64,000 nucleotides of DNA from positions 62,001-126,000 of the forward strand of contig NZ_JADGMI010000002.1 of NCBI RefSeq assembly GCF_015234305.1. Direction: 5' to 3'. This stretch comes from Superficieibacter sp. 1612_C1 (GTDB lineage: Bacteria > Pseudomonadota > Gammaproteobacteria > Enterobacterales > Enterobacteriaceae). Of this stretch, positions 17,877 through 28,013 are shown piece by piece; position 1 is the stretch's first letter; every line of letters begins with the position of its first letter. Below the pieces are notes generated by a model. It made no database searches and was not told the origin of the DNA. It worked only from the letters and a program-made list of their open reading frames with translations. The position numbers were made by a program, and so were the translations under genes.

Positions 17877-18755
17877 GTGCGTTTTTTACTGGCACAACCT
17901 CAGGAGGCACCGGCGATCGGTGTCTCCTGCACGCATCATCTTCTGCACCGTTCTTCCTGCCAGGCCTGCGTGGATGTCTGCCCTGTGCAGGCGTTGACGT
18001 TTGTTGAGGGGAAGGTAACGCTTGCCCCTGAACACTGCCTGCACTGTGGGGATTGTCTCTTTGCCTGCCCCAGCGAAGCCATTCACGGTATTACCGCGCC
18101 GTCCCGCCATTACCGCGAGGATGCGCTGGTTGCGCCGCTGTCTCTTCAGCCAGCGAGTACGGCGGAACTGTTAATCTGGCATCGTCTTTATCACATTCGC
18201 GCCGTCGCCTGCGATGTCGATGCGCACCCCGGCTGGGCGCTGGCGGTGGCACGTCTGAATCTGGTGCTACAGCGCTATCAGGAGCCAGTCTGGCGTCTGC
18301 TCCCGCCTGCGGCTACCGGGGTTAACGTGGCGAGGCGGGCACTGTTTCAGGCGCGTGAAGCGTCAGTGCATTATGCCAGCGTCCCGACGGGAAAGCGTCG
18401 TTTGCGGCAGCTTTATCCGCAGTTTAGCGAGATGATCCCGCTCGTTGACCGCCAGCGCTGCCACCTTTGCGGAGCCTGTACACGCGTTTGTCCGGAAAGT
18501 GCGTTACGCCTGACAGAGGATTTTTTTGAAATTGAATCAGCACGTTGCACCGACTGCAAAAATTGCCAGGCGGTTTGTCCCTCTCAGGCCATTACGCTTG
18601 AGGCCGGGCCGCGCAGCGAACCCCTGAGCCAGCAAGCGCTGTTTACCGTGCGATGCCCGAATTGCCAGCGTGCTTTTGTATCCTGGGAGAGTGAAAACGG
18701 ATTGTGCCCGCTTTGCCGCCAGCATCAGCACGGTATGCGCCGTACTTGTTGCTAA
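17877..18755 (+). CDS. Polyferredoxin with C-terminal zinc-ribbon-like Cys pair
   Basis: A 292-residue protein with a GTG start two bases after dmsC. Two ferredoxin-type Cys clusters lie near the N-terminus (SCQACVDVCP, HCLHCGDCLFACP) and two more further on (CHLCGACTRVCP, CTDCKNCQAVCP), separated by about 120 residues without clusters. A C-terminal CPNC...CPLC pair resembles a zinc ribbon. There is no signal peptide, so it is probably cytosolic, like NapF. Its place in the operon suggests it helps mature or supply electrons to the reductase; that role is an inference. The SD is weak, so translation may depend on coupling to dmsC. Confidence 0.75.
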   Translation: MRFLLAQPQEAPAIGVSCTHHLLHRSSCQACVDVCPVQALTFVEGKVTLAPEHCLHCGDCLFACPSEAIHGITAPSRHYREDALVAPLSLQPASTAELLIWHRLYHIRAVACDVDAHPGWALAVARLNLVLQRYQEPVWRLLPPAATGVNVARRALFQAREASVHYASVPTGKRRLRQLYPQFSEMIPLVDRQRCHLCGACTRVCPESALRLTEDFFEIESARCTDCKNCQAVCPSQAITLEAGPRSEPLSQQALFTVRCPNCQRAFVSWESENGLCPLCRQHQHGMRRTCC

Positions 18756-18815
18756 AACTCATTTTATTTTAAAAAAATGTTATCTTCATCCATAGGCAAC
18801 GTTACAGTTGCTCAT

Positions 18816-18821
18816 TATAAT
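18816..18821 (+). promoter_or_regulatory. ndk promoter -10 hexamer
   Basis: A perfect TATAAT lies 57 bp upstream of the ndk start. The -35 region (about 18793-18798) matches the consensus poorly. Confidence 0.5.
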
Positions 18822-18877
18822 TCGCGCTCCTGGATCCCGCGCGATGTGCAACGGCAGAACAACAAACAGAGGTTATT

Positions 18878-19309
18878 ATGGCTATTGAACGTACTTTTTC
18901 CATCATCAAACCGAATGCGGTGGCAAAAAACGTTATTGGCAGCATCTTTGCTCGTTTTGAAACAGCAGGTCTGAAAATTGTCGGTACCAAAATGCTGCAT
19001 CTCACCTCTGAGAAAGCGGGCGGTTTTTATGCTGAGCATCAGGGTAAACCTTTCTTTGACGGCCTGGTCTCTTTTATGACTTCCGGCCCGATCGTGGTTA
19101 CCGTGCTGGAAGGTGAAGACGCCGTGCGTCGTCATCGTGAAATTCTTGGTGCCACCAACCCGGCGAACGCCCTGGCGGGCACCCTGCGTGCGGATTACGC
19201 AGACAGCCTGACCGAGAACGGCACCCACGGTTCCGACTCCGTCGAGTCCGCTGAGCGTGAAATCGCTTACTTCTTCGGCGAAGGCGAAGTGTGCCCGCGC
19301 ACCCGCTAA
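18878..19309 (+). CDS. ndk: Nucleoside diphosphate kinase
   Basis: A 143-residue cytosolic enzyme, the same length as E. coli Ndk. It moves the terminal phosphate from ATP to any nucleoside diphosphate through phospho-His117 in NGTHGSDS, keeping NTP and dNTP pools balanced. AGAGG lies upstream of the ATG. It is expressed alone: a promoter lies in the gap after the polyferredoxin gene and an intrinsic terminator follows at 19386-19415. Confidence 0.98.
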   Translation: MAIERTFSIIKPNAVAKNVIGSIFARFETAGLKIVGTKMLHLTSEKAGGFYAEHQGKPFFDGLVSFMTSGPIVVTVLEGEDAVRRHREILGATNPANALAGTLRADYADSLTENGTHGSDSVESAEREIAYFFGEGEVCPRTR

Positions 19310-19385
19310 TATCCCTCTTTACACTTTATTTCACGAATGTCGCGCGCAGGCGTGGCATCTGTGCAGCATAATTTGTACAATGCAG

Positions 19386-19415
19386 CGCCCCCGTTTAACG
19401 GGGCGTTTCTTTTTC
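19386..19415 (+). terminator. Intrinsic terminator after ndk
   Basis: CGCCCC (19386-19391) pairs with GGGGCG (19400-19405) and is followed by TTTCTTTTTC. Confidence 0.8.
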
Positions 19416-19461
19416 AACCCTCCAGGGGCCATAACGTGTAATAACGAGGCCGGATTAAATT

Positions 19462-20628
19462 ATGTCAGAACTTAATGTCACGCCTGAGATCGCCATCCCG
19501 GCGGTTGCCAATAAAGATGGAAAAATTAACCTGCTGGATCTCAACCGTCAGCAGATGCGCGAGTTTTTTAAAGACTTAGGCGAGAAACCCTTCCGCGCCG
19601 ATCAGGTGATGAAGTGGATGTATCACTATTGCAGCGACAACTTTGATGATATGACGGATATCAACAAGGTGCTGCGCAACAAGCTTAAAGAGGTCGCGGA
19701 AATCCGCGCCCCGGAAGTGGTTGAAGAACAGCGTTCTTCCGATGGCACGATTAAATGGGCGATTGCCGTGGGCGATCAGCGCGTCGAGACGGTCTATATT
19801 CCGGAAGACGATCGCGCGACGCTGTGCGTCTCCTCACAAGTTGGCTGTGCGTTAGAGTGTAAATTCTGCTCCACCGCTCAGCAGGGCTTTAACCGCAATC
19901 TGCGCGTGTCGGAAATTATCGGTCAGGTCTGGCGCGCGGCGAAAATTGTCGGCGCGATGAAAGTCACCGGTACGCGTCCTATCACCAACGTCGTCATGAT
20001 GGGAATGGGCGAGCCGCTGCTTAACCTGACTAACGTGGTACCAGCCATGGAAATTATGCTGGACGACTTTGGTTTTGGTCTCTCCAAACGTCGCGTTACC
20101 CTTTCTACCTCAGGCGTAGTGCCTGCGCTGGATAAACTGGGTGATATGATTGACGTTGCGCTGGCCATTTCCCTGCACGCGCCTAACGACCAAATCCGTG
20201 ATGAAATTGTGCCGATTAACAAAAAGTACAATATCGAGACGTTCCTCTCTTCCGTACGTCGTTACCTGGATAAGTCCAATGCCAATCAGGGGCGCGTGAC
20301 CATTGAGTATGTCATGCTGGATCACGTCAATGATGGTACCGAGCACGCGCATGAATTAGCAGAACTGCTAAAAGACACGCCGTGTAAGATCAACCTGATC
20401 CCATGGAACCCGTTCCCGGGTGCACCGTATGGTCGCAGCTCAAACAGCCGTATCGACCGCTTCTGTAAAGTGCTGATGAGCTACGGTTTTACCACTATCG
20501 TGCGTAAAACGCGCGGTGATGATATCGACGCCGCCTGCGGACAGCTGGCAGGGGATGTTATCGACCGTACTAAGCGTACAATGCGTAAACGTATGCAGGG
20601 TGAACCGATTGCCGTTAAGGCGGTCTGA
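19462..20628 (+). CDS. rlmN: Dual-specificity RNA methyltransferase RlmN
   Basis: A 388-residue radical-SAM enzyme that methylates C2 of A2503 in 23S rRNA and A37 in some tRNAs. The cluster-binding motif CxxxCxxC is Cys129, Cys133 and Cys136 (CALECKFC). The C-terminal CGQLAGD segment holds the second catalytic Cys (about residue 359; Cys355 in E. coli). The N-terminus is about four residues longer than the E. coli protein. The rlmN-rodZ-ispG-hisS-yfgM-bamB order is conserved in the family. The 278-bp gap to rodZ shows no ORF or clear element. Confidence 0.97.
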   Translation: MSELNVTPEIAIPAVANKDGKINLLDLNRQQMREFFKDLGEKPFRADQVMKWMYHYCSDNFDDMTDINKVLRNKLKEVAEIRAPEVVEEQRSSDGTIKWAIAVGDQRVETVYIPEDDRATLCVSSQVGCALECKFCSTAQQGFNRNLRVSEIIGQVWRAAKIVGAMKVTGTRPITNVVMMGMGEPLLNLTNVVPAMEIMLDDFGFGLSKRRVTLSTSGVVPALDKLGDMIDVALAISLHAPNDQIRDEIVPINKKYNIETFLSSVRRYLDKSNANQGRVTIEYVMLDHVNDGTEHAHELAELLKDTPCKINLIPWNPFPGAPYGRSSNSRIDRFCKVLMSYGFTTIVRKTRGDDIDAACGQLAGDVIDRTKRTMRKRMQGEPIAVKAV

Positions 20629-20906
20629 AAAGCTGAGCACTGCGCACCGGGCATGGCGCGTAGTGCATAAATATGTTGAATGGTTGGGAGAAACCCACTC
20701 GTGAGAGTAATAATTACGGTGCGTTTTTGCCAGCTTTAAGGCAGTATGTAGCGATACAACAACAGCTTAGCAACACATGCTTAAGCTGTTCTGTGATAGT
20801 TAGCCTGACAGTCATATACTGTCTGTTGTTGACCAGGCAAATTTTTCGCGGTGCGGGCACTGGCCGGCACCAGAATTTTAATTTCACGTACCAGCAGTTG
20901 TAGCGA

Positions 20907-21911
20907 ATGAATACTGAAGCCACCCAAGACCAACATGAAGCACAAACCACCGGCGTGCGACTACGCAACGGCCGTGAGCAACTCGGACTCAGCCAACAAG
21001 CGGTTGCAGAACGCTTATGCCTGAAGGTGTCCACGGTTCGCGATATTGAAGAAGATAAGGCTCCTGCCGATCTGGCTTCAACATTCCTGCGTGGCTACAT
21101 CCGCTCCTATGCACGTCTGGTGCATATTCCTGAAGAAGAACTGCTTCCCATGATGGAGAAGCAGGCACCGATGAGAGCGGCGAAGGTCGCCCCGATGCAG
21201 ACCTTCGCCCTCGGCAAGCAGCGCAAGAAGCGCAGCGGCTGGATGATGAGCTTTATTACCTGGATTATCTTTTTTGTCGTGCTCAGTTTTACCGGCCTGT
21301 GGTGGTGGCAAAACCATAAAGCGCAGCAGGAAGAGATCAATACGATGGAAGCGCAGTCCTCCGCCGAACTGAATGCCAGCGACACCCACGATCAAAGCGT
21401 TCCGATGGATACCGGCACGCCGCCGGATTCCGAACCATCTAACGCGGTCCCGCTGAATACGACGCCGGATACGGCTTCTGCGCCTCAAACCACCCCAGCG
21501 CCAGCGACCACCCCATCTCCTGCCGCCACCGCTCCAGCGGAAAACACGCAGGCAAATACGGTGGTTTCACCTTCTCAGGTCAGTGTTGAGCCAACGCCTG
21601 CGCCCGCGCCGCTGCCTACCGATCAGGCTGGTGTAACCACCCCGGCAGATGCCAACGCGCTGGTAATGGATTTCAACGCCGAATGCTGGCTGGAAGTCTC
21701 CGACGCTACCGGTAAGAAAATCTATAGCGGAACTCAGCGTAGCGGTGGACACTTAAACCTTAGCGGTCAACTGCCATATAAGCTTAAAATTGGTGCCCCG
21801 GCTGCGGTCCAGATTCAGTTCCAGGGAAAACCGGTCGATCTGAGCCGCTTTGTACGATCTAATCAGGTTGCACGTCTGACTCTCAATGCCGACCAGTCAG
21901 CAGCACAGTAA
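20907..21911 (+). CDS. rodZ: Cytoskeleton protein RodZ
   Basis: A 334-residue bitopic membrane protein that links the MreB filament to the cell-wall elongation machinery and keeps the rod shape. The cytoplasmic helix-turn-helix domain spans about residues 18-85. A single membrane helix spans about 111-134 ([20 protein letters not shown]), preceded by a basic stretch. A Pro/Thr/Ala-rich periplasmic linker (about 145-245) leads to a C-terminal beta domain. The linker is low-complexity and usually varies between species. ispG follows after 26 bp. Confidence 0.97.
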   Translation: MNTEATQDQHEAQTTGVRLRNGREQLGLSQQAVAERLCLKVSTVRDIEEDKAPADLASTFLRGYIRSYARLVHIPEEELLPMMEKQAPMRAAKVAPMQTFALGKQRKKRSGWMMSFITWIIFFVVLSFTGLWWWQNHKAQQEEINTMEAQSSAELNASDTHDQSVPMDTGTPPDSEPSNAVPLNTTPDTASAPQTTPAPATTPSPAATAPAENTQANTVVSPSQVSVEPTPAPAPLPTDQAGVTTPADANALVMDFNAECWLEVSDATGKKIYSGTQRSGGHLNLSGQLPYKLKIGAPAAVQIQFQGKPVDLSRFVRSNQVARLTLNADQSAAQ

Positions 21912-21937
21912 CAGACGGGCACCGCAGGAGAGTTTTC

Positions 21938-23056
21938 ATGCATAACCAGGCCCCTATTCAACGCCGGAAATCGAAACGGATTTACGTGGGGAATGTGCCA
22001 ATCGGCGATGGTGCGCCCATCGCTGTACAATCAATGACCAACACCCGCACGACGGATGTTGAGGCCACGGTTAACCAAATCAGAGCGCTGGAACGCGTGG
22101 GAGCCGATATCGTTCGCGTCTCCGTGCCGACGATGGACGCCGCCGAAGCGTTCAAGCTGATCAAACAGCAGGTGAACGTCCCGCTGGTCGCGGATATTCA
22201 CTTTGACTACCGTATCGCGCTGAAAGTGGCGGAATACGGCGTTGACTGTCTGCGTATCAACCCTGGCAATATCGGTAACGAAGAGCGTATTCGCACCGTT
22301 GTCGACTGCGCCCGCGATAAAAACATCCCCATCCGCATCGGCGTCAATGCCGGATCGCTGGAAAAAGATTTACAGGAAAAGTACGGTGAGCCGACGCCGC
22401 AGGCGCTGCTCGAATCCGCAATGCGCCATGTGGATCATCTCGATCGTCTTAACTTCGATCAATTCAAAGTCAGCGTAAAAGCCTCCGACGTATTCCTCGC
22501 CGTTGAATCCTATCGCCTGCTGGCGAAGCAAATCGATCAGCCGCTGCATCTGGGGATCACCGAAGCGGGCGGCGCACGCAGCGGGGCGGTGAAATCGGCG
22601 ATCGGTCTCGGACTGCTGCTCTCTGAAGGGATCGGCGATACCCTGCGCGTCTCGCTGGCAGCCGATCCGGTGGAAGAGATCAAAGTGGGCTTTGATATCC
22701 TGAAATCACTGCGCATCCGCGCACGTGGGATCAACTTCATCGCCTGTCCGACCTGCTCGCGTCAGGAATTCGATGTGATCGGCACGGTCAATGCGCTGGA
22801 ACAGCGACTGGAAGATATCATTACGCCGATGGATGTCTCGATCATCGGCTGCGTGGTGAATGGTCCTGGCGAAGCACTGGTTTCCACGCTTGGCGTAACC
22901 GGCGGCAATAAAAAAAGCGGGCTGTATGAAGATGGTGTGCGTAAAGACCGTCTTGATAACGACGATATGATCGGCCAGCTTGAAGCCCGTATTCGGGCGA
23001 AGGCCAGCATTCTCGATCAGGCCCGCAGGATTGACGTGCAGCAACTTGAAAAATAA
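21938..23056 (+). CDS. ispG: 4-hydroxy-3-methylbut-2-enyl diphosphate synthase
   Basis: A 372-residue [4Fe-4S] enzyme of the MEP isoprenoid pathway that converts methylerythritol cyclodiphosphate to HMBPP using reduced flavodoxin. The cluster ligands Cys270 and Cys273 ([11 protein letters not shown]) and Cys305 (GCVVNGPGE) are present at E. coli positions, with the conserved Glu in VNGPGE. CAGGAG lies upstream of the ATG. It is essential in E. coli. Confidence 0.98.
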   Translation: MHNQAPIQRRKSKRIYVGNVPIGDGAPIAVQSMTNTRTTDVEATVNQIRALERVGADIVRVSVPTMDAAEAFKLIKQQVNVPLVADIHFDYRIALKVAEYGVDCLRINPGNIGNEERIRTVVDCARDKNIPIRIGVNAGSLEKDLQEKYGEPTPQALLESAMRHVDHLDRLNFDQFKVSVKASDVFLAVESYRLLAKQIDQPLHLGITEAGGARSGAVKSAIGLGLLLSEGIGDTLRVSLAADPVEEIKVGFDILKSLRIRARGINFIACPTCSRQEFDVIGTVNALEQRLEDIITPMDVSIIGCVVNGPGEALVSTLGVTGGNKKSGLYEDGVRKDRLDNDDMIGQLEARIRAKASILDQARRIDVQQLEK

Positions 23057-23167
23057 CGTGATGGGAAGCGCGTAGCTTCCCGTGTATGATTGAACGCGTA
23101 TTGCTGCTCCCGCATCGTTCGGAGAAGCGCTTTGGGTTCATATTTATATTCAGAATAGAGAATAAAC

Positions 23168-24457
23168 GTGTCAAAGAAAATTCAGTCTGTACGCGGTATG
23201 AATGATTATTTGCCGGAAGATACCGCAGTATGGCAACGGGTTGAAAAGATCATCAAGGGTGTCGTCGAATCCTATGGATATCGTGAAATTCGTACGCCTG
23301 TCCTTGAGCAAACGCATCTGTTCAAACGCGCTATCGGTGAAGTCACCGATGTGGTTGAAAAAGAGATGTACACGTTCAACGATCGTGAGCGCGATGCAGA
23401 AGAAGTCACCTCGTTAACCATGCGTCCTGAAGGCACGGCGGGTTGTGTTCGCGCCGGTATTGAACATGGGCTCCTGCACAATCAGGAACAGCGCCTGTGG
23501 TATATCGGTCCGATGTTCCGTCATGAACGCCCGCAAAAAGGCCGCTACCGTCAGTTTCATCAGATGGGGCTGGAAGTCTTTGGCCTGCAAGGGCCGGATA
23601 TCGACGCTGAGCTGATCATGCTCACCGCCCGCTGGTGGCGTGAACTGGGTATCGCTGAACACGTAACGCTTGAACTGAATTCGATTGGCTCGCTTGATGC
23701 CCGCGCAAATTATCGTGAAGCCTTAGTCGCGTTCCTTGAACAGCATAAAGATCAGCTCGATGAAGACTGTAAGCGCCGCATGTACAGCAACCCACTGCGC
23801 GTGCTGGATTCCAAAAACCAGCAGGTGCAGGCGTTGCTGAACGATGCCCCTGAACTGGCTGATTACCTTGATGATGAGTCTCGCGAGCATTTTGCAGGCT
23901 TGTGTAAACTGCTGGAAGCGGTAGGCATTCCTTATACTATTAATCAGCGTTTGGTTCGTGGTCTTGACTACTACAACCGCACCGTTTTTGAATGGGTCAC
24001 CAACAGCCTTGGCGCACAAGGGACGGTTTGTGCAGGCGGACGTTACGACGGCCTGGTTGAACAGTTAGGTGGACGCGCAACGCCGGCGGTGGGTTTTGCG
24101 ATGGGCCTGGAACGACTTGTTTTATTAGTTCAGGCAGTTAATCCGGAATTTACTGCCGATCCTGTTGTCGATATATACCTGGTGGCTTCAGGCGCGGAAA
24201 CGCAGTCTGCGGCACTGAACCTCGCTGAGCGTCTGCGTAACGACGTTCCCGGCGTGAAGCTGATGACAAACCACGGTGGCGGCAACTTTAAGAAACAGTT
24301 TGCCCGTGCCGACAAATGGGGTGCCCGCGTTGCACTGGTACTGGGTGAATCTGAAATTGCTAACCATACCGTTGTAGTGAAGGATTTGCGCTCTGGTGAG
24401 CAAACGGCAGTCGAGCAGGATAGTGTTGCCGCGCATTTGCGCACTTTACTGAGCTAA
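23168..24457 (+). CDS. hisS: Histidyl-tRNA synthetase, atypical N-terminal region
   Basis: A 429-residue class II synthetase that charges tRNA-His. Motif 2 includes RPEGT at 86-90 and RYRQFHQ; the histidine-specific [11 protein letters not shown] and GGRYDGL motifs and the C-terminal anticodon-binding domain are intact. The start is GTG at 23168, as in E. coli. The C-terminal three quarters is close to the E. coli sequence I recall (424 residues), but the first 85 residues differ much more, and a five-residue insertion ([12 protein letters not shown] in place of EDRNGDS) sits just before motif 2. The DNA for this part also looks more AT-rich than its surroundings. See findings. Confidence 0.95.
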   Translation: MSKKIQSVRGMNDYLPEDTAVWQRVEKIIKGVVESYGYREIRTPVLEQTHLFKRAIGEVTDVVEKEMYTFNDRERDAEEVTSLTMRPEGTAGCVRAGIEHGLLHNQEQRLWYIGPMFRHERPQKGRYRQFHQMGLEVFGLQGPDIDAELIMLTARWWRELGIAEHVTLELNSIGSLDARANYREALVAFLEQHKDQLDEDCKRRMYSNPLRVLDSKNQQVQALLNDAPELADYLDDESREHFAGLCKLLEAVGIPYTINQRLVRGLDYYNRTVFEWVTNSLGAQGTVCAGGRYDGLVEQLGGRATPAVGFAMGLERLVLLVQAVNPEFTADPVVDIYLVASGAETQSAALNLAERLRNDVPGVKLMTNHGGGNFKKQFARADKWGARVALVLGESEIANHTVVVKDLRSGEQTAVEQDSVAAHLRTLLS

Positions 24458-24470
24458 GGAGTAAGACGGC

Positions 24471-25091
24471 GTGGAAATGTACGAGAACGAAAACGATCAG
24501 GTTGAGGCGCTCAAACGCTTCTTCGCTGAAAACGGCAAAGCGCTGGCCGTTGGGGTAATTTTAGGTATTGGTGCGCTGGTAGGCTGGCGTTACTGGACGG
24601 GTCATCAGGTTGAGGCGTCAAGAACTTCATCACTCACCTATGACAATACCGTTTCTGCGCTGCGTGCCGATAAACCGGAAACATTGGCTGCTGCTGAGAA
24701 ATTCGCGGCGGAAAATAAGAACGTCTACGGGGCCTTTGCATCCCTGGAACTGGCCCAGCAGTACGTTGACAAAAACGAACTGGATAAAGCCAGTAAACAG
24801 TTACAGCAGGGGCTGGCCGACGCGTCGGATGAAAACTTGCAGTCCGTAATTAACATGCGCCTCGCGCGCGTGCAGCTTCAGCAAAAACAGGCCGATGAGG
24901 CGCTGAAAACGCTGGAAAATATCAAGGGTGAAGGCTGGACGGCTATCGTCGCCGATTTGCGTGGTGAAATATTGCTGAGCAAAGGTGATAAAAAGGGCGC
25001 GCACGCTGCATGGGAAGCGGGTGTGAAAAGCGACTCTTCGCCTGCGCTGAGTGAAATGATGCGCATGAAAATGAATAATTTGTCCATCTGA
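24471..25091 (+). CDS. yfgM: YfgM, periplasmic TPR ancillary SecYEG translocon protein
   Basis: A 206-residue inner-membrane protein with an N-terminal cytoplasmic tail, one membrane helix at about residues 22-42 and a periplasmic TPR-like domain. In E. coli YfgM associates with PpiD and SecYEG to help periplasmic chaperone traffic. It starts with GTG 14 bp after hisS, as in E. coli, and is followed by bamB after 10 bp. Confidence 0.95.
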   Translation: MEMYENENDQVEALKRFFAENGKALAVGVILGIGALVGWRYWTGHQVEASRTSSLTYDNTVSALRADKPETLAAAEKFAAENKNVYGAFASLELAQQYVDKNELDKASKQLQQGLADASDENLQSVINMRLARVQLQQKQADEALKTLENIKGEGWTAIVADLRGEILLSKGDKKGAHAAWEAGVKSDSSPALSEMMRMKMNNLSI

Positions 25092-25101
25092 GAGGGACCC
25101 G

Positions 25102-26280
25102 ATGCAATTGCGTAAATTACTTCTGCCTGGCGTGCTTACAGTCACTTTATTAAGCGGCTGCTCACTGTTTAACGGCGAAGAAGACGTTGTCAAAATGTCT
25201 CCGCTGCCGCAGGTTGAAAACCAGTTCACGCCGGGCAAGGCGTGGGACACGTCCGTGGGAAGCGGAATCGGCGAGTTTTATTCTAACCTCCATCCGGCTT
25301 TTGCTGACGGCGTGGTCTATGCGGCGGATCGTCGCGGTACTGTCAAAGCCGTCAATGCGGACGACGGTAAAGAGGTCTGGAGCGTTAATCTGGCGGAAAA
25401 ACAGGGCTGGATGTCGTCTTCTCCGGCGTTGCTGTCCGGCGGCGTGACGGTCCAGGGTGGCCACGTTTATGTCGGTAGCGAAAAAGCGCAGGTATATGCA
25501 CTGAATACCAGCGACGGTACCGTCGCCTGGCAGACGAGTGTCGCTGGCGAAGCGCTTTCTCGCCCGGTGGTCAGCGATGGCGTGGTGCTGATCCACACCA
25601 GCAACGGCCAGCTTCAGGCGCTGGATCAGGCGAGCGGCGCGGTCAAGTGGACCGTTAACCTCGACATGCCTGCGCTGTCGCTGCGTGGTGAATCTGCGCC
25701 GGTAACCGCTTTTGGCGCTGCCATCGTTGGCGGCGACAACGGTCGCGTCAGCGCGGTGCTGATGGAGCAGGGCCAGATGATCTGGCAACAGCGTATCTCC
25801 CAGGCGACCGGCCCAACGGAGATCGACCGCCTGAGCGATGTCGATACCACGCCAGTGGTAGTAGACGGGGTGATTTACGCGCTGGCCTATAACGGCAACC
25901 TGACGGCGCTGGATCTGCGTAGCGGCCAAATCATGTGGAAACGTGAGCTGGGTTCGGTCAATGATTTCATCGTTGACGGCGGGCATATCTATATCGTCGA
26001 TCAGAACGACCGTCTGCTGGCGCTGACGACCGACGGCGGCGTGACGCAGTGGACGCAGAGCGATCTGCTGCACCGCAATCTGACCGCGCCGGTGCTCTAC
26101 AACGGCTCCCTGGTGGTCGGCGATGGCGAAGGTTATATGCACTGGATTAATCCTGACGATGGGCATTTCGTCGCACAGCAGGAAGTGGACAGCTCCGGCT
26201 TCCTGACTGAACCTGTCGTCGCGGACGGCAAACTGCTGATCCAGGCGAAAGACGGTACGCTGTACGCCATTACGCGTTAA
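25102..26280 (+). CDS. bamB: Outer membrane assembly lipoprotein BamB
   Basis: A 392-residue lipoprotein of the BAM complex that folds outer-membrane proteins. The lipobox LLSGC places the lipidated residue at Cys20, with Ser at +2 for outer-membrane sorting. Repeated WQ/YAL-type PQQ-like blades (for example VWSVNLAEK, VYALNTSDGTVAWQ, LTALDLRSGQIMW) give the eight-bladed propeller that binds BamA. A terminator and a REP pair follow. Confidence 0.97.
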   Translation: MQLRKLLLPGVLTVTLLSGCSLFNGEEDVVKMSPLPQVENQFTPGKAWDTSVGSGIGEFYSNLHPAFADGVVYAADRRGTVKAVNADDGKEVWSVNLAEKQGWMSSSPALLSGGVTVQGGHVYVGSEKAQVYALNTSDGTVAWQTSVAGEALSRPVVSDGVVLIHTSNGQLQALDQASGAVKWTVNLDMPALSLRGESAPVTAFGAAIVGGDNGRVSAVLMEQGQMIWQQRISQATGPTEIDRLSDVDTTPVVVDGVIYALAYNGNLTALDLRSGQIMWKRELGSVNDFIVDGGHIYIVDQNDRLLALTTDGGVTQWTQSDLLHRNLTAPVLYNGSLVVGDGEGYMHWINPDDGHFVAQQEVDSSGFLTEPVVADGKLLIQAKDGTLYAITR

Positions 26281-26304
26281 CACAGCGCGCTGATCCAGTG
26301 AAAA

Positions 26305-26338
26305 ACGGCTCCTGCCAGATCAGGGGCCGTTTGCTATT
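26305..26338 (+). terminator. Intrinsic terminator after bamB
   Basis: ACGGCTCCTG (26305-26314) pairs with CAGGGGCCGT (26321-26330) with one mismatch and is followed by TTTGCTATTTTT. Confidence 0.7.
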
Positions 26339-26356
26339 TTTATTATTACTGTTTTA

Positions 26357-26436
26357 TGCCCGCTGGCGCTTCGCTTATCGGGTCTACAGATTGACTGAAT
26401 ATCTGTAGGCCGGGTAAGCAAAGCGCCACCCGGTAA
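26357..26436. repeat. Pair of inverted REP elements (BIME)
   Basis: The two halves (26357-26387 and 26405-26436) are inverted REP hairpins, with the GGTCTAC / GTAGGCC ends facing each other across a 17-bp spacer between bamB and der. Confidence 0.85.
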
Positions 26437-26476
26437 AGCAGATAGTCACAAATTTTGAGTTAATGAGGCTTTAAAC

Positions 26477-27955
26477 ATGATTCCTGTGGTCGCGCTTGTC
26501 GGACGCCCTAACGTCGGAAAATCCACGCTATTTAACCGTCTTACACGCACCCGCGATGCGCTGGTGGCGGATTTTCCCGGGCTGACGCGTGACCGTAAGT
26601 ACGGTCGTGCTGAGGTGGAAGGTCGTGAGTTTATCTGCATCGATACCGGCGGTATTGACGGCACGGAAGAGGGCGTAGAAACCCGCATGGCCGAGCAGTC
26701 GCTGCTGGCGATTGAAGAGGCCGATGTCGTGCTGTTCATGGTCGACGCCCGCGCTGGCCTGATGCCTGCGGACGAAGGTATTGCGAAGCATCTGCGCTCG
26801 CGTCAAAAACCGACGTTTCTCGTTGCCAACAAAACCGATGGCATCGACCCGGATCAGGCCGTCGCAGACTTCTGGTCGCTGGGGTTAGGCGATATCCATC
26901 CTATCGCCGCCTCGCACGGTCGCGGTGTGGTCAGCCTGCTTGAACACGTCCTGCTGCCGTTTGTTGACGATGTGAACCCGCCGGAAGAGGTGGACGAAGA
27001 GGCCGAGTACTGGAAGCAGTTTGAAGCTGAGCAGAACGGTACCGAGGTTGAAGAGGAAGAGGACGACTTCAATCCGCAGGATCTGCCGATCAAAATCGCC
27101 ATTGTCGGCCGTCCGAACGTAGGTAAGTCCACGCTCACTAACCGCATCCTCGGTGAAGAGCGCGTGGTGGTCTACGACATGCCGGGCACCACCCGCGACA
27201 GTATTTATATCCCGATGGAGCGCGATGAACGCGAATATGTGCTCATTGACACCGCCGGGGTGCGTAAGCGCGGAAAAATTACCGATACGGTCGAAAAATT
27301 CTCGGTCATTAAAACCCTACAGGCCATTGAAGATGCCAACGTATGCCTGCTGGTGATTGACGCTCGTGAAGGGATTTCCGATCAGGACCTTTCGCTGCTG
27401 GGCTTTATCCTCAATAGTGGGCGCTCACTGGTGATTGTGGTCAACAAGTGGGACGGCCTGAGCCAGGAAATCAGAGAGCAGGTGAAAGAGACGCTGGACT
27501 ACCGCCTGGGCTTTATCGACTTTGCACGGGTGCACTTTATCTCTGCGCTGCACGGTAGCGGCGTGGGTAACCTGTTTGAATCCATTCGTGAAGCCTACGA
27601 CAGCTCAACGCGTCGTGTCAGCACGGCGATGCTGACGCGCATCATGACTATGGCCTCTGAAGACCATCAGCCACCGCTGGTACGTGGGCGTCGTGTGAAG
27701 CTGAAATACGCTCACGCCGGCGGTTATAACCCGCCGATTGTGGTGATCCACGGCAATCAGGTGAAAGACCTGCCGGATTCCTACAAGCGTTATTTGATGA
27801 ACTACTTCCGCAAGTCGCTGGACGTGATGGGCACACCGATCCGCATTCAGTTCAAGGAAGGCGAGAACCCGTTTGCCAACAAACGTAATACGCTGACGCC
27901 GAATCAGCTGCGCAAGCGTAAGCGTCTGATTAAACACATTAAGAAAAGCAAGTAA
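26477..27955 (+). CDS. der: GTPase Der (EngA)
   Basis: A 492-residue essential GTPase for 50S ribosomal subunit assembly. It has two tandem G domains, each with a P-loop GRPNVGKS (residues 8-15 and about 211-218), switch motifs DTGG and DTAG, and NKTD/NKWD specificity motifs. The linker is very acidic (EEEEDDFNP). A C-terminal KH-like domain ends in a basic tail ([14 protein letters not shown]). Length and order match E. coli. Confidence 0.98.
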   Translation: MIPVVALVGRPNVGKSTLFNRLTRTRDALVADFPGLTRDRKYGRAEVEGREFICIDTGGIDGTEEGVETRMAEQSLLAIEEADVVLFMVDARAGLMPADEGIAKHLRSRQKPTFLVANKTDGIDPDQAVADFWSLGLGDIHPIAASHGRGVVSLLEHVLLPFVDDVNPPEEVDEEAEYWKQFEAEQNGTEVEEEEDDFNPQDLPIKIAIVGRPNVGKSTLTNRILGEERVVVYDMPGTTRDSIYIPMERDEREYVLIDTAGVRKRGKITDTVEKFSVIKTLQAIEDANVCLLVIDAREGISDQDLSLLGFILNSGRSLVIVVNKWDGLSQEIREQVKETLDYRLGFIDFARVHFISALHGSGVGNLFESIREAYDSSTRRVSTAMLTRIMTMASEDHQPPLVRGRRVKLKYAHAGGYNPPIVVIHGNQVKDLPDSYKRYLMNYFRKSLDVMGTPIRIQFKEGENPFANKRNTLTPNQLRKRKRLIKHIKKSK

Positions 27956-27961
27956 TCACTG

Positions 27962-27997
27962 ACTTCAAGCGGGCCGGGAAACAGGCCCGCTTGAAGT
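27962..27997. terminator. Long perfect hairpin between convergent genes
   Basis: ACTTCAAGCGGGCC (27962-27975) and its exact reverse complement (27984-27997) form a 14-bp stem with an 8-base loop between der and the convergent permease gene. Neither strand has a T-run, so its role as a terminator is likely but may need Rho or act as an RNA 3'-end block. Confidence 0.5.
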
Positions 27998-28013
27998 AAC
28001 CGGAGAGCCTGGA

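Noticed and set aside
25162-26283. A 373-codon open frame opposite bamB
   Set aside because: It is a GC-skew shadow of bamB with no recognisable domain.
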